A DNA stretch of 57,316 bases from an uncultured Bacteroidales bacterium (GTDB taxonomy: Bacteria; Bacteroidota; Bacteroidia; Bacteroidales; Bacteroidaceae), in NCBI GenBank assembly GCA_902768125.1, contig CACXKA010000021.1, positions 1-57,316 of the forward strand, in the 5' to 3' direction. Every line of letters begins with the position of its first letter. The stretch's first letter is position 1. This document shows, one piece after another, positions 46,301 through 55,863 of the stretch. Under the pieces are notes generated by a model. The model had not been told where the DNA came from. It did not search any database and saw only the letters and a list, made by a program, of their open reading frames with translations. The translations under genes were made by a program, and so were the position numbers.

Positions 46301-48115
46301 TTAATCGTCATCCAATTTCAATACCGCCAAGAATGCTTTTTGTGGCACACTTACATTGCCAATTTGCTTCATGCGCTTCTTGCCTCGCTTCTGTTTTTCC
46401 AACAGTTTACGCTTACGCGAAACGTCACCACCATAGCACTTGGCAAGCACATCCTTGCGCACCTGCTTCACCGTTTCTCGTGCCACAATCTTGCCACCAA
46501 TCGCTGCCTGAATGGCGATGTCGAACTGCTGACGAGGCAACAATTCCTTCAGTCGCTCACACATACGGCGTCCCAATGTGACAGCATTGTCCACATGAGT
46601 CAACGTCGAGAGGGCATCCACCGATTCACCATTCAAGAGGATGTCGAGTTTCACCAGCTTGCTCTCTCGGAACCCTGCTGGATGATAGTCAAACGAAGCA
46701 TATCCACGAGAGACACTCTTCAGCTTGTCGTAGAAGTCAATCACAATCTCGCCCAGCGGCATGAGGAATTGAATCTCCACACGGTTGCCCGCAATGAAGT
46801 CCTGCTTCACCAGTTCTGCACGCTTGCTCAGGCAGAGCGTCATGATAGGACCGATATAGTTGGCTGTCGTGATGACCGTTGCATGAATGTAGGGCTCTTC
46901 CACATGATCTATCAGCGTTGGGTCAGGCATACCACTGGGGTTGTGCACCTCCTGTGCCTCTCCATGCTTGTCATAAATCATATAGCTTACATTGGGCACC
47001 GTCGTGATCACATCCATATCGAACTCGCGATCCAGTCGTTCCTGCACAATCTCCATGTGCAACAAGCCCAAGAATCCACAACGGAAGCCAAAGCCCAACG
47101 CTGCAGAACTCTCGTGTTGGAATGTCAGCGAGGCATCGTTCAGTTGCAGTTTCTCCAACGATGTGCGTAGGTTCTCGTAGTCTTCTGTCTCAATCGGATA
47201 GATACCCGCAAACACCATCGGCTTCACCTCTTGGAAACCCTTGATGGCTTCTGTGGTGGGATTGCTGAGCGACGTGATGGTGTCGCCCACCTTCACCTCT
47301 GTGGCATTCTTGATACCTGTGACGATATAACCCACATCGCCAGTCCTCAGCTCCTTCTTCGGCACCATATCCATCTTCAGCGTGCCGATTTCCTCTGCCA
47401 GATATTCTTTCTTCGTGTTGATGAAGCGCACCTTCTCACCTGGGCGCATCACTCCGTTGATAATCTTAAAATAGGCAATCACGCCTCGATAGGAATTGAA
47501 CACAGAATCGAAGATGAGTGCCTGCAATGGCGCATCCTCTTCTCCCACAGGATGAGGCACACGCTCCACCACTGCATTTAGGATGTCCTCCACACCTTCG
47601 CCCGTCTTGCCACTGGCATAGATGATGTCCTCCAAATCACAACCAATCAGGTCGATGATTTCGTCAGCCACCTCCTCGGGCATCGCATTAGGCATGTCTA
47701 TCTTATTGATGACGGGGATGATTTCCAGATCGTGGTCAATCGCCATATACAAGTTGCTGATGGTCTGTGCCTGCACACCCTGTGTGGCATCCACCACCAA
47801 CAACGCTCCCTCGCAAGCTGCGATGGAACGGCTCACTTCATAGGAGAAATCGACGTGTCCTGGGGTGTCAATGAGATTGAGCACGAACTTCTGTCCCTTG
47901 AATTCCTCCTTCTCCCCATCATACACGTGCTCCATCTGGATGGCGTGACTCTTGATGGTGATGCCACGCTCCTGCTCCAAGTCCATATCATCCAGCATCT
48001 GACCTTGGGTGATCTTGATGGTCTTGGTTTTCTCCAAGAGTCGGTCAGCCAACGTCGATTTGCCGTGATCGATATGTGCAATGATACAAAAATTCCTGAT
48101 ATTCTTCATATTCAT
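46301..48115 (-). CDS. lepA: elongation factor 4 (LepA)
   Basis: This translational GTPase has about 604 residues from [20 protein letters not shown]; the ATG six bases further (48109) is equally good. G motifs are present: [25 protein letters not shown]. The C-terminal LepA-specific part contains [17 protein letters not shown] and the [13 protein letters not shown] segment. It follows a small lipoprotein gene by four bases. A longer frame to 48190 is not needed. Confidence 0.95.
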   Translation of the reverse strand: MNMKNIRNFCIIAHIDHGKSTLADRLLEKTKTIKITQGQMLDDMDLEQERGITIKSHAIQMEHVYDGEKEEFKGQKFVLNLIDTPGHVDFSYEVSRSIAACEGALLVVDATQGVQAQTISNLYMAIDHDLEIIPVINKIDMPNAMPEEVADEIIDLIGCDLEDIIYASGKTGEGVEDILNAVVERVPHPVGEEDAPLQALIFDSVFNSYRGVIAYFKIINGVMRPGEKVRFINTKKEYLAEEIGTLKMDMVPKKELRTGDVGYIVTGIKNATEVKVGDTITSLSNPTTEAIKGFQEVKPMVFAGIYPIETEDYENLRTSLEKLQLNDASLTFQHESSAALGFGFRCGFLGLLHMEIVQERLDREFDMDVITTVPNVSYMIYDKHGEAQEVHNPSGMPDPTLIDHVEEPYIHATVITTANYIGPIMTLCLSKRAELVKQDFIAGNRVEIQFLMPLGEIVIDFYDKLKSVSRGYASFDYHPAGFRESKLVKLDILLNGESVDALSTLTHVDNAVTLGRRMCERLKELLPRQQFDIAIQAAIGGKIVARETVKQVRKDVLAKCYGGDVSRKRKLLEKQKRGKKRMKQIGNVSVPQKAFLAVLKLDDD

Positions 48116-48119
48116 CACA

Positions 48120-48374
48120 TCACTCCTCACCTTGCTCAGCACCTTCCTGAAGGGCTGAACCCTCAACAGCCTGCAATTCCTCTGGCACAAGCGCCAAAGA
48201 ATCCACTATGTCCTCGCTGACAGAATCAATCGAATCCACCAGTTCGTCTGCCGAATAATGACGGTCGGGCATAGGACCATAGCATGATGCCAACGTGATG
48301 GGCGCAGTAAAGCCCAATAAGGTGAGCGACACTGTGCACACCTTGCTCACACATTTGTAAAAGTTCTTTTTCAT
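48120..48374 (-). CDS. small acidic lipoprotein
   Basis: The 84-residue protein from ATG 48374 has a basic start, a hydrophobic stretch ending PITLASC (lipobox-like, Cys about 30), then [19 protein letters not shown] and a Glu-rich tail. The short 'CYGPMP' opening after the Cys recalls small Bacteroidota lipoproteins that are often found near radical-SAM genes; none is near here. It is encoded just before lepA under a shared promoter. Function unknown. Confidence 0.6.
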   Translation of the reverse strand: MKKNFYKCVSKVCTVSLTLLGFTAPITLASCYGPMPDRHYSADELVDSIDSVSEDIVDSLALVPEELQAVEGSALQEGAEQGEE

Positions 48375-48408
48375 AATCACAAAACTGATGATTGAGCGGA
48401 TATTTTTG

Positions 48409-48439
48409 CAAAGGTAAGACAATTTAGCGTCAACACAAA
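48409..48439 (-). promoter_or_regulatory. promoter of the small lipoprotein-lepA operon
   Basis: Minus-strand TTTG (48439-48436), 19 bases, then TACCTTTG (48416-48409). Confidence 0.7.
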
Positions 48440-48452
48440 ACAAATGCACAAA

Positions 48453-48488
48453 AAAATGCGTCGCTCGATGATTGGAGCAACGCATTTT
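48453..48488 (-). terminator. intrinsic terminator after the DUF2582 gene
   Basis: A 14-bp stem with one mismatch (AAAATGCGTCGCTC / GAGCAACGCATTTT) is followed on the minus strand by a run of seven T. It lies between the DUF2582 gene and the next minus-strand promoter. Confidence 0.75.
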
Positions 48489-48526
48489 TATAGTTTGTAG
48501 CACTATTACTTGAGAGCTCTATGCGA

Positions 48527-48739
48527 TTACTTCAAAGAGTAAGCGTATGGATCCTTCTCGTCACCAGTTTCAACTGCGTTGACTTTGTCCTCGCGGAGCA
48601 ACCAGCCAAGACCGAGGTTGAAATCCTTCTCTGCAAGCTTAGTAGCCTTCTTGATCTGCTTGAATGTCTGTGCTGCCTCTGCTGCTGCAAGAGCGTTCCA
48701 AATGAGGCCAGCGATGTTTCCTGCTTTTTCCTGTAACAT
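48527..48739 (-). CDS. winged-helix protein, DUF2582-like
   Basis: The 70-residue protein matches the small Bacteroidota winged helix-turn-helix family DUF2582: AGLIWNALAAA, then FKQIKKATKLAEKDFNLGLG and WLLREDKV. It is probably a DNA-binding or structural protein of unknown target. It is transcribed alone, with a near-ideal promoter and its own terminator. Confidence 0.8.
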   Translation of the reverse strand: MLQEKAGNIAGLIWNALAAAEAAQTFKQIKKATKLAEKDFNLGLGWLLREDKVNAVETGDEKDPYAYSLK

Positions 48740-48819
48740 AATCTTTAACCTTACCTTTAATAGTTTAACTTATATTATCTTGAAGAGACACCTTGAAGGG
48801 TTTTCTCTTAAATCAGATG

Positions 48820-48851
48820 CAAAGTTACAACCTTTTCGTTAAAAAAGCAAA
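48820..48851 (-). promoter_or_regulatory. promoter of the DUF2582 gene
   Basis: Minus-strand TTTG (48851-48848), 20 bases, then TAACTTTG (48827-48820). Confidence 0.65.
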
Positions 48852-48953
48852 ACTATTCCAACAAAAATGGAGAAAATTTGACGAAAAAAGAATAAATATT
48901 GGAAAAACGCAGAATTGGAGGTCAATTTTACTGTGTGCGCACACAATAAGAGG

Positions 48954-49361
48954 TCATTGATAGTCCTTTGGGGTGAAATGATACTCTACGATTTTCTCTC
49001 CCGTCGTCGCATCATGATAGATGTACGTGAACTCCACTTTTTCCTCCTTATACTTGGTCAAGGTCACCGAATTGCGAAGATCAGTCAGGTTCATTTCAGC
49101 CAATTCACCCAGGTTATCCATCAGAATTTTGCGCGATTCATCATCCAGATTCAGCGAATAGTACAACATCAAATCCCCCATCCTATCCTCTTTCTTCACA
49201 AACACGAGGCTGTCCATCGTTGTGACGGCATCCATCCTCTGAGGACAATACGTCTGGGTGTATTCTCTGGCTTCACGCTCAAAGAAGTCTGCCTTCTTCT
49301 CCTGACACGACGTCAGCACCAAGACAACGAACAATAATATAAAAGAGATACGCGCGTACAT
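48954..49361 (-). CDS. small lipoprotein of unknown function
   Basis: The 135-residue protein from ATG 49361 starts ISFILLFVVLVLTSC (lipobox Cys about 19), followed by a charged helix (EKKADFFEREAREYTQTYCP) and a beta-rich end (EKVEFTYIYHDATTGEKIVEYHF). No family is recognised. A longer frame to 49553 runs through the TTTGAGG tract and is not credible. Confidence 0.6.
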   Translation of the reverse strand: MYARISFILLFVVLVLTSCQEKKADFFEREAREYTQTYCPQRMDAVTTMDSLVFVKKEDRMGDLMLYYSLNLDDESRKILMDNLGELAEMNLTDLRNSVTLTKYKEEKVEFTYIYHDATTGEKIVEYHFTPKDYQ

Positions 49362-49375
49362 AATTATATATTGGG

Positions 49376-49403
49376 TTTGAGGTTTGAGATTTGAGGTTTG
49401 AGG
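49376..49403 (+). repeat. 7-bp period tract, TTTGAGG type
   Basis: TTTGAGG, TTTGAGA, TTTGAGG, TTTGAGG occur in the gap between the TSCPD gene and the lipoprotein gene. Unlike the other three tracts of this sequence, its neighbours are minus-strand genes, so orientation relative to transcription is reversed. Confidence 0.8.
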
Positions 49404-49455
49404 TTTTTGACCATGCGGGGTGCTAAAGATACGATAAGAGATTGGAGGGTTGAGG

Positions 49456-49710
49456 TTATTTTGCCAATACCTGTTTGAGGGCACGAGCCAACTGGTCAGG
49501 ACAGCTGGTGGGTTTAGGACCACAAGTGATGCCTTCAAATTTCTTGATGACATCCTCTGCCTTCATGCCACGCACCAACTGCGAGATTCCAACGGTATTG
49601 CCTGGACAACCTCCATAGAAATGAACGGAGTTGATGATGCCAGTTGCATCATCAACATCCAGTTCTATCGCTTTAGAGCAAGTGCCCTGCGTTTCGTAAA
49701 CAGTCTTCAT
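49456..49710 (-). CDS. TSCPD domain protein (TIGR03905 type)
   Basis: The 84-residue protein holds the family core YGGCPGNTVGISQLVRGM and ends with CGPKPTSCPDQLARALKQ, including the TSCPD motif itself. It is a small protein linked by family annotation to ribonucleotide-reductase-like or tRNA-modifying cysteine domains; its role is unknown. It is encoded two bases after yebC. Confidence 0.88.
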   Translation of the reverse strand: MKTVYETQGTCSKAIELDVDDATGIINSVHFYGGCPGNTVGISQLVRGMKAEDVIKKFEGITCGPKPTSCPDQLARALKQVLAK

Positions 49711-49712
49711 GC

Positions 49713-50444
49713 TTACTTCATGTTGGTATAGACGTTCTGCACGTCATCGAACTCTTCCAGACGCTCCACCATCTTCTCAATGGTCTCACGCTGCTCGTCG
49801 TTCACCTCTTTCAGGTCATTAGGCACGTAAGTGAACTCAGCACCTGTGATTTCATAACCGTTGTCCTCGAGGTACTTCTGAATCTGCGCAAAAGACTTGG
49901 GGTCACCATAGATGGTGATGGTCGTCTCGTCCTTCTCCTCGTCATATTCCTCATCATACTCATCGTTCACGCCAAACTCGATGGCTTCCAAGATGAACTC
50001 ATCCATATCCATGTCGTCCTTCTTCTTGAAAGTGAACTGGCTGTAGTGGTCGAAGAGGAAAGAGAGAGAACCAGTCGTGCCCATGTTGCCGCTGAACTTG
50101 TTGAACACAGAACGAACGTCAGCCACAGTACGAGTGGTGTTGTCAGTCAGCGTGTCCACAAACACAGCCACGCCATGAGGACCATATCCTTCGTAAGTCA
50201 CGCTCTTCCAAGCAGACTTGTCCTTGCCAATCGCATTCTTGATGGCGCGGTCGATATTGTCCTTAGGCATGTTCTCGTGACGACAAGTCGCGATGACAGC
50301 ACGAAGGTGTGCGTTGTTGTCTGGGTCTGGACCACCTTCAGCCACAGCGATGGCAATCTGCTTGCCAAGGCGAGTGAAAGTCTTTGCCATGTTACCCCAT
50401 CTCTTCAGTTTTCTTGCTTTACGGAATTCAAATGCTCTTCCCAT
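49713..50444 (-). CDS. YebC/PmpR-family protein
   Basis: The 243-residue protein starts MGRAFEFRKARKLKRWGNMA and contains ENMPKDNIDRAIKNA and EGYGPHGVAVFVD, hallmarks of the YebC/TACO1 family. Members regulate transcription or help ribosomes pass polyproline stretches. An acidic run (DEYDEEYDEEKDE) sits in the third domain. The gene follows pheT by about 95 bases. Confidence 0.92.
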   Translation of the reverse strand: MGRAFEFRKARKLKRWGNMAKTFTRLGKQIAIAVAEGGPDPDNNAHLRAVIATCRHENMPKDNIDRAIKNAIGKDKSAWKSVTYEGYGPHGVAVFVDTLTDNTTRTVADVRSVFNKFSGNMGTTGSLSFLFDHYSQFTFKKKDDMDMDEFILEAIEFGVNDEYDEEYDEEKDETTITIYGDPKSFAQIQKYLEDNGYEITGAEFTYVPNDLKEVNDEQRETIEKMVERLEEFDDVQNVYTNMK

Positions 50445-50539
50445 AATGATATTTACTATTTTACGATTTCTTCGTTTATTACTTATTTTTATATTTCGGT
50501 ACTCAGGCGAGCAAGCTCGGAGTCCTATTTACAATTTGA

Positions 50540-53059
50540 TTACTTGCCACGCACTGTTGCACCCGTTGCTTTGCAGATGCTCTGTTCAATCTTGCTCATG
50601 ATGGCTTCAATGGCCTTGTCGTTGAGTGTCTTTTCTTCACTCTGGAGGGTGAAGTTCACTGCATACGACTTCTTGCCTGCCTCGAGGTTCTTGCCCTCAT
50701 ACACGTCGAAGAGCTTCACCTCCTTCAGCAGTTTCTTCTCTGCCTGATATGCAGCAGCCTCAATCTGGGCAAACTGCACACCCTCATCCACGAGCAAGGC
50801 AAGGTCACGGCTCACAGCTGGGAACTTCGAGAGGTCGTAGTAGGTGACAGTCACCTTCTTAATGAGCTTCATGAGGTTCGTCCAGTTGATGTCAGCAAAG
50901 AACACTGGTGCTTCCACATCCAGTTTCTTCGCCATCTTCTTGGTCACGATACCAAACTCTGCAATCTTCTTGCCACCACGCTGTGAGATGGTCGTTGCGA
51001 GGGAGAACACATCATTCTTCTCTTCCCCAAACACCAGCGCACCAAATGGCACACCCAGACGCTTGAAGATGTTCAGCACGTAAGCCTTCATCTCATAAAC
51101 GGTACTGTCCTCATCAGCATGAGCCCAGTTGCCGTTCACACGCTTACCCGTCTGCCAAAGTCCGAGGTGATAGTCCTCGCTGTAGGCAGCCAGAATCTTC
51201 TTCGACGACTCAGCACTTGCCTTCAGCGTCTCACCGTTCTCGTCCACTTTCTCCTGATTCTTCTCAGGTGAGAAATAGTAGCAGTTGCCAAACTCGAAGA
51301 ACTTCAGGTCAGGCATACGACGATTCACATTGCGTGCAATGGATTCCAGACCGCCAAAGAGCAAGGTCTGACGCAACACCGCCAAGTCCTGACTCAGCGG
51401 ATTCATCAGCTTCACGCAGTTCTCCAGTTTGTAGGTCTCGCCTTCCTCGTAGTAAGCCACCTTCGTGAGCGAGTTGTTCAGGATTTCATTGAAACCACAG
51501 CCCACCAGCTGTTCAGCCACATGGTTCTGCAGTTTGTTGCTCTTGTCGAGTTCACCCTTTGTGGTGAGCGATGAGCGCACCTGAGAAGGAATCTCGATAT
51601 TGTTGTAGCCATAAATGCGCAGGATTTCCTCCACCACATCACAAGGCTTCTTCACATCCACACGGAAAGCAGGAGCCTTCACCTGCATCGTCTCTGCATC
51701 GCTCTTCAGAATCTCAAAACCGAGGTTCTTCAAGATGCTCTGCTGTGTCTCCACAGGGAGTTCCTTGCCGATGAGGTCAGCCACATACTTGTATTCCACA
51801 TCGATGATGGCATCCTGAGGCAGCGTGTCGTTCTTCACGTCCACAATCTCCATGCTGATTTCGCCACCAGCCAGTTCCTGAGCCAGCATCGCAGCACGCT
51901 TGATGGCGTAAATCTGACCTGCTGGGTCGATGCCTCTCTCGAAACGGAAGCTGGCATCAGTCTGAAGTCCATGACGGCGGGCACTCTTGCGAATCCAGGT
52001 TGGGTGGAAATAAGCACTCTCGAAGAGCACGTTCTTCGTGGTCTCATACGTACCACTACCCTTTCCGCCAAACACACCAGCGATACACATAGGCTCCTCC
52101 ACGTTGCAAATCGCCAAGTCCTTGTCAGAGAGCTTGTGCTCCTCACCATCGAGGGTGACGAATGGCGTGCCTTCTGGCATCGTCTTGACCACCACCTTGT
52201 TGCCCTTCACCATATCGGCATCGAAACAATGCAAAGGCTGGCCGTACGCCATCATGATGTAGTTGGTGATATCCACGATGTTGTTGATAGGACGCTGACC
52301 AATCGCTGTCAATCTGTCCTTCAACCACTTTGGACTTTCCTTCACCTCGCAGTTCTTCACCGACACAGCGCAGTAACGAGGACAAGCCTCACCTGCTTCC
52401 ACCACCACGTCAAACTTCAGGTCGTTCGACTGCACTTTGAAGTCATCCACGCTGGGACGATGCAGCGATGTCTCATAACCGTTCTGTTTCAGGTAGGCAT
52501 AGAAGTCACGAGCCACACCCCAGTGCGAACAAGCATCTGAGTGGTTAGGCGTGATGTCCACCTCAATCACGAAGTCGCTCTCCAGACCATAGTACTCAGC
52601 AGCAGGGGTGCCCACCACTGCATCCTCTGGCAACACGATGATGCCGTCGTGACTGGTGCCCACACCAATCTCGTCTTCTGCACAGATCATACCGTTCGAC
52701 TCGATACCACGCAGCTTGCTCTTCTTGATGACAAACTCCTGGTCGCCATCATACAGTTTGCAACCCAGTTGAGCCACAATCACCTTCTGGCCAGCAGCCA
52801 CGTTAGGTGCGCCACAGACAATCTGCTCCACCACGCCGTTACCTTCATCCACTGTGGTCACGTGCATGTGGTCGCTGTTGGGGTGAGGTTCGCAAGTCAG
52901 CACCTGACCCACCACGAGTCCTTGCAGACCACCCTTGATGCTCTGCACCTCCTCCACTGCTTCCACTTCCAAGCCCATGCTGGTGAGTGCCTTACCCACC
53001 TCCTCAGCTGTCATGTCGAAGTCAACATATTCCTTCAACCATTTGTAAGAAATGTTCAT
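50540..53059 (-). CDS. pheT: phenylalanine-tRNA ligase beta subunit
   Basis: The 839-residue protein starts MNISYKWLKEYVDFDMTAEE. It carries an EMAP/tRNA-binding-like domain at about 40-150 (LVVGQVLTCEPHPNSDHMHV), B3/B4 editing and B5 domains, a catalytic-like core (FRFERGIDP) and the C-terminal ferredoxin-fold anticodon-binding domain (SKFPAVSRDLALLVDEGV). It works with PheS, which is not in this window. The promoter is at 53133-53164. Confidence 0.95.
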   Translation of the reverse strand: MNISYKWLKEYVDFDMTAEEVGKALTSMGLEVEAVEEVQSIKGGLQGLVVGQVLTCEPHPNSDHMHVTTVDEGNGVVEQIVCGAPNVAAGQKVIVAQLGCKLYDGDQEFVIKKSKLRGIESNGMICAEDEIGVGTSHDGIIVLPEDAVVGTPAAEYYGLESDFVIEVDITPNHSDACSHWGVARDFYAYLKQNGYETSLHRPSVDDFKVQSNDLKFDVVVEAGEACPRYCAVSVKNCEVKESPKWLKDRLTAIGQRPINNIVDITNYIMMAYGQPLHCFDADMVKGNKVVVKTMPEGTPFVTLDGEEHKLSDKDLAICNVEEPMCIAGVFGGKGSGTYETTKNVLFESAYFHPTWIRKSARRHGLQTDASFRFERGIDPAGQIYAIKRAAMLAQELAGGEISMEIVDVKNDTLPQDAIIDVEYKYVADLIGKELPVETQQSILKNLGFEILKSDAETMQVKAPAFRVDVKKPCDVVEEILRIYGYNNIEIPSQVRSSLTTKGELDKSNKLQNHVAEQLVGCGFNEILNNSLTKVAYYEEGETYKLENCVKLMNPLSQDLAVLRQTLLFGGLESIARNVNRRMPDLKFFEFGNCYYFSPEKNQEKVDENGETLKASAESSKKILAAYSEDYHLGLWQTGKRVNGNWAHADEDSTVYEMKAYVLNIFKRLGVPFGALVFGEEKNDVFSLATTISQRGGKKIAEFGIVTKKMAKKLDVEAPVFFADINWTNLMKLIKKVTVTYYDLSKFPAVSRDLALLVDEGVQFAQIEAAAYQAEKKLLKEVKLFDVYEGKNLEAGKKSYAVNFTLQSEEKTLNDKAIEAIMSKIEQSICKATGATVRGK

Positions 53060-53132
53060 ATCGTAATGTTTTAATTGTTCTCTTTTTACCTAAAATAGAC
53101 GCTCACGCTCACACGCGCGCACAAAAACGGTG

Positions 53133-53164
53133 CAAAGGTACAACAATTCATGCGAATAAACAAA
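53133..53164 (-). promoter_or_regulatory. promoter of pheT
   Basis: Minus-strand TTTG (53164-53161), 20 bases, then TACCTTTG (53140-53133). The leader is about 70 bases long; I see no attenuator in it. Confidence 0.7.
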
Positions 53165-53225
53165 AAAGCGAGGAAATAATTGATTGTCATTTCCTCACTT
53201 TTCACGAATCGTTCTCTAAATCACT

Positions 53226-53798
53226 TTATTGAACGGCAACCTTTTTCCCGTTATGGAGATAGATTCCTTTCTGAGTAGGCTTGCCCTCCAGCTTCACGCC
53301 ACTCAGCGTCCACCAACTATCTTCCACATCCGCACCATCCAAACAATTCGTGTTCATGATACTCGTCTCCTCATCTGTCATAGGCAGAATCTCTTGGAAG
53401 ATTCCCCACACCTCCGAATCCTTGTAGCTTTGCAAAGCAGCAGCTGGAACATGGAGCGTGGTGGCATAGTAATACCAACCCTTTCCATCAGGTATCCAAG
53501 GAAGAAAACTGCCATAAACCTCTTGAGGGGGTGTCATTGCAAAGCAATACAAATCCTTCAGATTACCATTGAAAGCACCTGCCCACACCTCTTTCGTTGT
53601 GCTGGGCAGAATCATCGTTTCCATCGCCGTACATTCATAACAGAAACTCTCTGGTATCACAGTGATTCCCTCTGGGACAGAAAGAGCAAGGAGATTATAA
53701 CAATTATAGAAAACAGCGTTGTCTAACTTTTGTACACTCGCTGGAATCATGATGGACTTCAGATTCGTGCAACCCGAGTATTTGCAAGTTATTGTATT
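53226..53798 (-). pseudogene. 3' fragment of a BspA-like leucine-rich-repeat surface protein
   Basis: From 53798 the frame reads as LRR_5-type repeats of BspA proteins: YSGCTNLKSIMIPASVQKL, then FYNCYNLLALSVPEGI and SFCYECTAMETMILPS. A C-terminal part ends with LSGVKLEGKPTQKGIYLHNG, the usual Prevotella-type tail. The frame is closed by a TGA at 53801-53799, with no signal peptide, so the 5' end with export signal and most repeats is missing. An ATG at 53750 could start a 174-residue product, but it would not be exported. Confidence 0.7.
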
Positions 53799-53999
53799 TC
53801 AATTTATTTCCTGCTAAACGGTAGAAAAGTGATTACGTAGAATCTATAGATTTGAGAAAAGACTATTATTTAACGTTTTTAACTTTTTTGAACCACAAAT
53901 AGCATACAAGTGTGCAATGAATTGATTAAGTCATGGCATTTTATTCTTGAAGTCGTCTTTTCTGGCAATATTGCCCCCTAATATAAAAAGCGACACATT

Positions 54000-54037
54000 A
54001 TCTATATAGGAATGCCATATCTATATAGGAATGCCAT
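54000..54037 (+). repeat. 19-bp perfect tandem repeat
   Basis: ATCTATATAGGAATGCCAT occurs twice in direct succession (54000-54018, 54019-54037), followed by a partial third copy (CTATA). It ends 60 bases upstream of the AbiE -33 element and could be a regulator binding site. Confidence 0.8.
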
Positions 54038-54097
54038 CTATACAACAAGAAAAACGCTATAATTTGCCAATGAAACTTAATTTCAACACTTAAAGTA

Positions 54098-54127
54098 TTG
54101 TTGTATGAAAGAAAATTTGTATCTTTG
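54098..54127 (+). promoter_or_regulatory. promoter of the AbiE operon
   Basis: TTG (54098-54100), 19 bases, then TATCTTTG (54120-54127), 50 bases before the AbiEi ATG. Confidence 0.7.
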
Positions 54128-54177
54128 CGGTCGGAAATATTTGTTATCATTCCGACCATAATTTATATATAAAATCA

Positions 54178-54777
54178 ATGGAGAATGCAGTAGTGCAACA
54201 GATTAGGAAAAGGATTACTCGCAGTAAGTTTGGCGAGATATTCTTTGTTTCTTCTTTTCCCCAGTATGATGTCGAGTACGTCACCAAACTGCTCGCCATA
54301 TTTGAGAAAGAAGGATTGGTTACGCGTATAGCCAAAGGAGTGTATGTCAAGGCACGTAAGACACGTTTTGGCATCCTTTACCCTTCTGCTTACGAATTAG
54401 TGAAGGAGATTGCCAAACGAGATAAGGCAAAAGTCATACCAACGGGTGCCACAGCCGCTAATCGCTTAGGATTCTCAACGCAAGTACCCATGAATACTAT
54501 TTTTCTGACTACTGGGTCTGGGCGAAAATTGAAATTAGGGAATCGAACTGTGACTCTGAAGCATGGGGCACCTAAGAACTTTGCATTCCGAGGACGTTTG
54601 ATGCCAGAATTGGTACAGGCATTACGCAACATTGGTGAGCATAACATCACTCAGGATGTTGAAGCGAGGATAGGACAACTGTTCACGGAAACACCTGAGA
54701 CTGACACCATAGAATATGATTTATTGTTGGCTCCTGTATGGATGCGACAAGTTATAAAGAGAGGAATACAGCAATGA
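54178..54777 (+). CDS. AbiEi-like antitoxin (DUF6088 family)
   Basis: The 199-residue protein has a winged helix-turn-helix at the N-terminus (SSFPQYDVEYVTKLLAIFEKEGLVTRI) and an AKGVYVKARKTRFG link, then VIPTGATAANRLGFSTQVP and a C-terminal helical part. This is the pattern of AbiEi/DUF6088 antitoxins, which repress their operon and counter the toxin. Its stop overlaps the toxin start by four bases (ATGA). Confidence 0.85.
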   Translation: MENAVVQQIRKRITRSKFGEIFFVSSFPQYDVEYVTKLLAIFEKEGLVTRIAKGVYVKARKTRFGILYPSAYELVKEIAKRDKAKVIPTGATAANRLGFSTQVPMNTIFLTTGSGRKLKLGNRTVTLKHGAPKNFAFRGRLMPELVQALRNIGEHNITQDVEARIGQLFTETPETDTIEYDLLLAPVWMRQVIKRGIQQ

Positions 54778-55826
54778 GTAAATGGATTGACTTCTCGCTC
54801 GACGAGCGAAAGGCGATGATACAAGGTGTAGTCGAGGCACGGCAAATCGATGAAGCTGCTGCAGAGAAAGACTGGTGGGTAACAGCAGTCTTGCATGCGC
54901 TGTTTCACACCAGCGTATCTGAGTATCTGTTGTTCAAAGGTGGTACAAGTCTCAGTAAAGGCTGGGACATCATTAACCGATTCAGCGAAGATATAGATTT
55001 AGCATTGAGCCGTGACTATTTTCTGAACGTCAAGCAACTCTCTTGTGCAAGCTGCACCAGTAATACGCAAATCCATAATCTTCGAGAGAAAGGACAGGAC
55101 TTCCTGTTTGGTGAGTTCAAAGACGAGTTAGCTGCCAAACTTGCAGAATTGGGACTTGAAGTAACTGTTCTCACAGACAACGATATTGCCAATGAAAATG
55201 GTGAGCCAAGAAAGGTTCCACATGACAAAGATCCTTCTGTGCTTTACATTCAATACCCCTCACTCTACGATAGCCAAGCCGCATACGCAATACCGACGGT
55301 TAAAGTAGAGATTAGTGTGTTGTCAATGTCCGAGCCTTACGAAATGAGAAGAATTTCATCACTTATAGAACAAACGTTCAAGGATGAAGATGTAGATTCC
55401 GACCTCGTCCAGACAATTCGTACCGTAAGCCCTGCCAGGACTTTCTTGGAAAAGGCCTTCCTTTTGTGCGAGGAGTTCCAGAAAGACGAACCGAGAACGC
55501 ACAGGATGACGCGCCACTTCTACGATTTGGAAAAACTGATGCATACCCCATATGCGGAAATAGCTCTTAATGATCTAGTGCTCTATCATGAGATTGTTGA
55601 GCATCGTCGCAAGTTCTATCATGTTGGTTATGTAGATTACGACAAGGAACTACCTGCCAGTATTCAGATTATGCCAAGTGACGAACTGATGCCTGCTTAT
55701 GAGGTCGACTATAACGAGATGAAAGAAAGTTTCATTTACGGTCAGTCACTTACCTTTGCCGATATGATGAAGAGAATAAGGGCGCTACAAGAACTCTTTA
55801 GGGTACATAAAAGTGATAATGTTTAG
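54774..55826 (+). CDS. AbiEii/AbiGii-type nucleotidyltransferase toxin
   Basis: The 350-residue protein has the nucleotidyltransferase signature LFKGGTSLSKGW followed by FSEDIDLAL, with the two metal-binding Asp. The C-terminal half contains RTVSPARTFLEKAFLL and HFYDLEKL, also seen in AbiEii-like toxins. AbiEii toxins modify tRNA or bind GTP and arrest growth on phage infection. The ATG at 54774 is chosen because of the overlap with the antitoxin stop. Confidence 0.9.
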   Translation: MSKWIDFSLDERKAMIQGVVEARQIDEAAAEKDWWVTAVLHALFHTSVSEYLLFKGGTSLSKGWDIINRFSEDIDLALSRDYFLNVKQLSCASCTSNTQIHNLREKGQDFLFGEFKDELAAKLAELGLEVTVLTDNDIANENGEPRKVPHDKDPSVLYIQYPSLYDSQAAYAIPTVKVEISVLSMSEPYEMRRISSLIEQTFKDEDVDSDLVQTIRTVSPARTFLEKAFLLCEEFQKDEPRTHRMTRHFYDLEKLMHTPYAEIALNDLVLYHEIVEHRRKFYHVGYVDYDKELPASIQIMPSDELMPAYEVDYNEMKESFIYGQSLTFADMMKRIRALQELFRVHKSDNV

Positions 55827-55863
55827 TATAACGATTATTAGGTAAGCATCAAAACAGTTGTTT

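Larger units (their letters stand above)
53802..54177. other. intergenic region before the AbiE operon
   Basis: This AT-rich stretch of about 375 bases lies between the BspA fragment and AbiEi. It holds the 19-bp tandem repeat and the AbiE promoter described separately. No further gene is seen. Confidence 0.6.

Noticed and set aside
49362-49553. upstream extension of the small lipoprotein to 49553
   Set aside because: The frame runs through the 7-bp repeat tract and part of the TSCPD gene, and the lipoprotein signal at 49361 gives the natural start.
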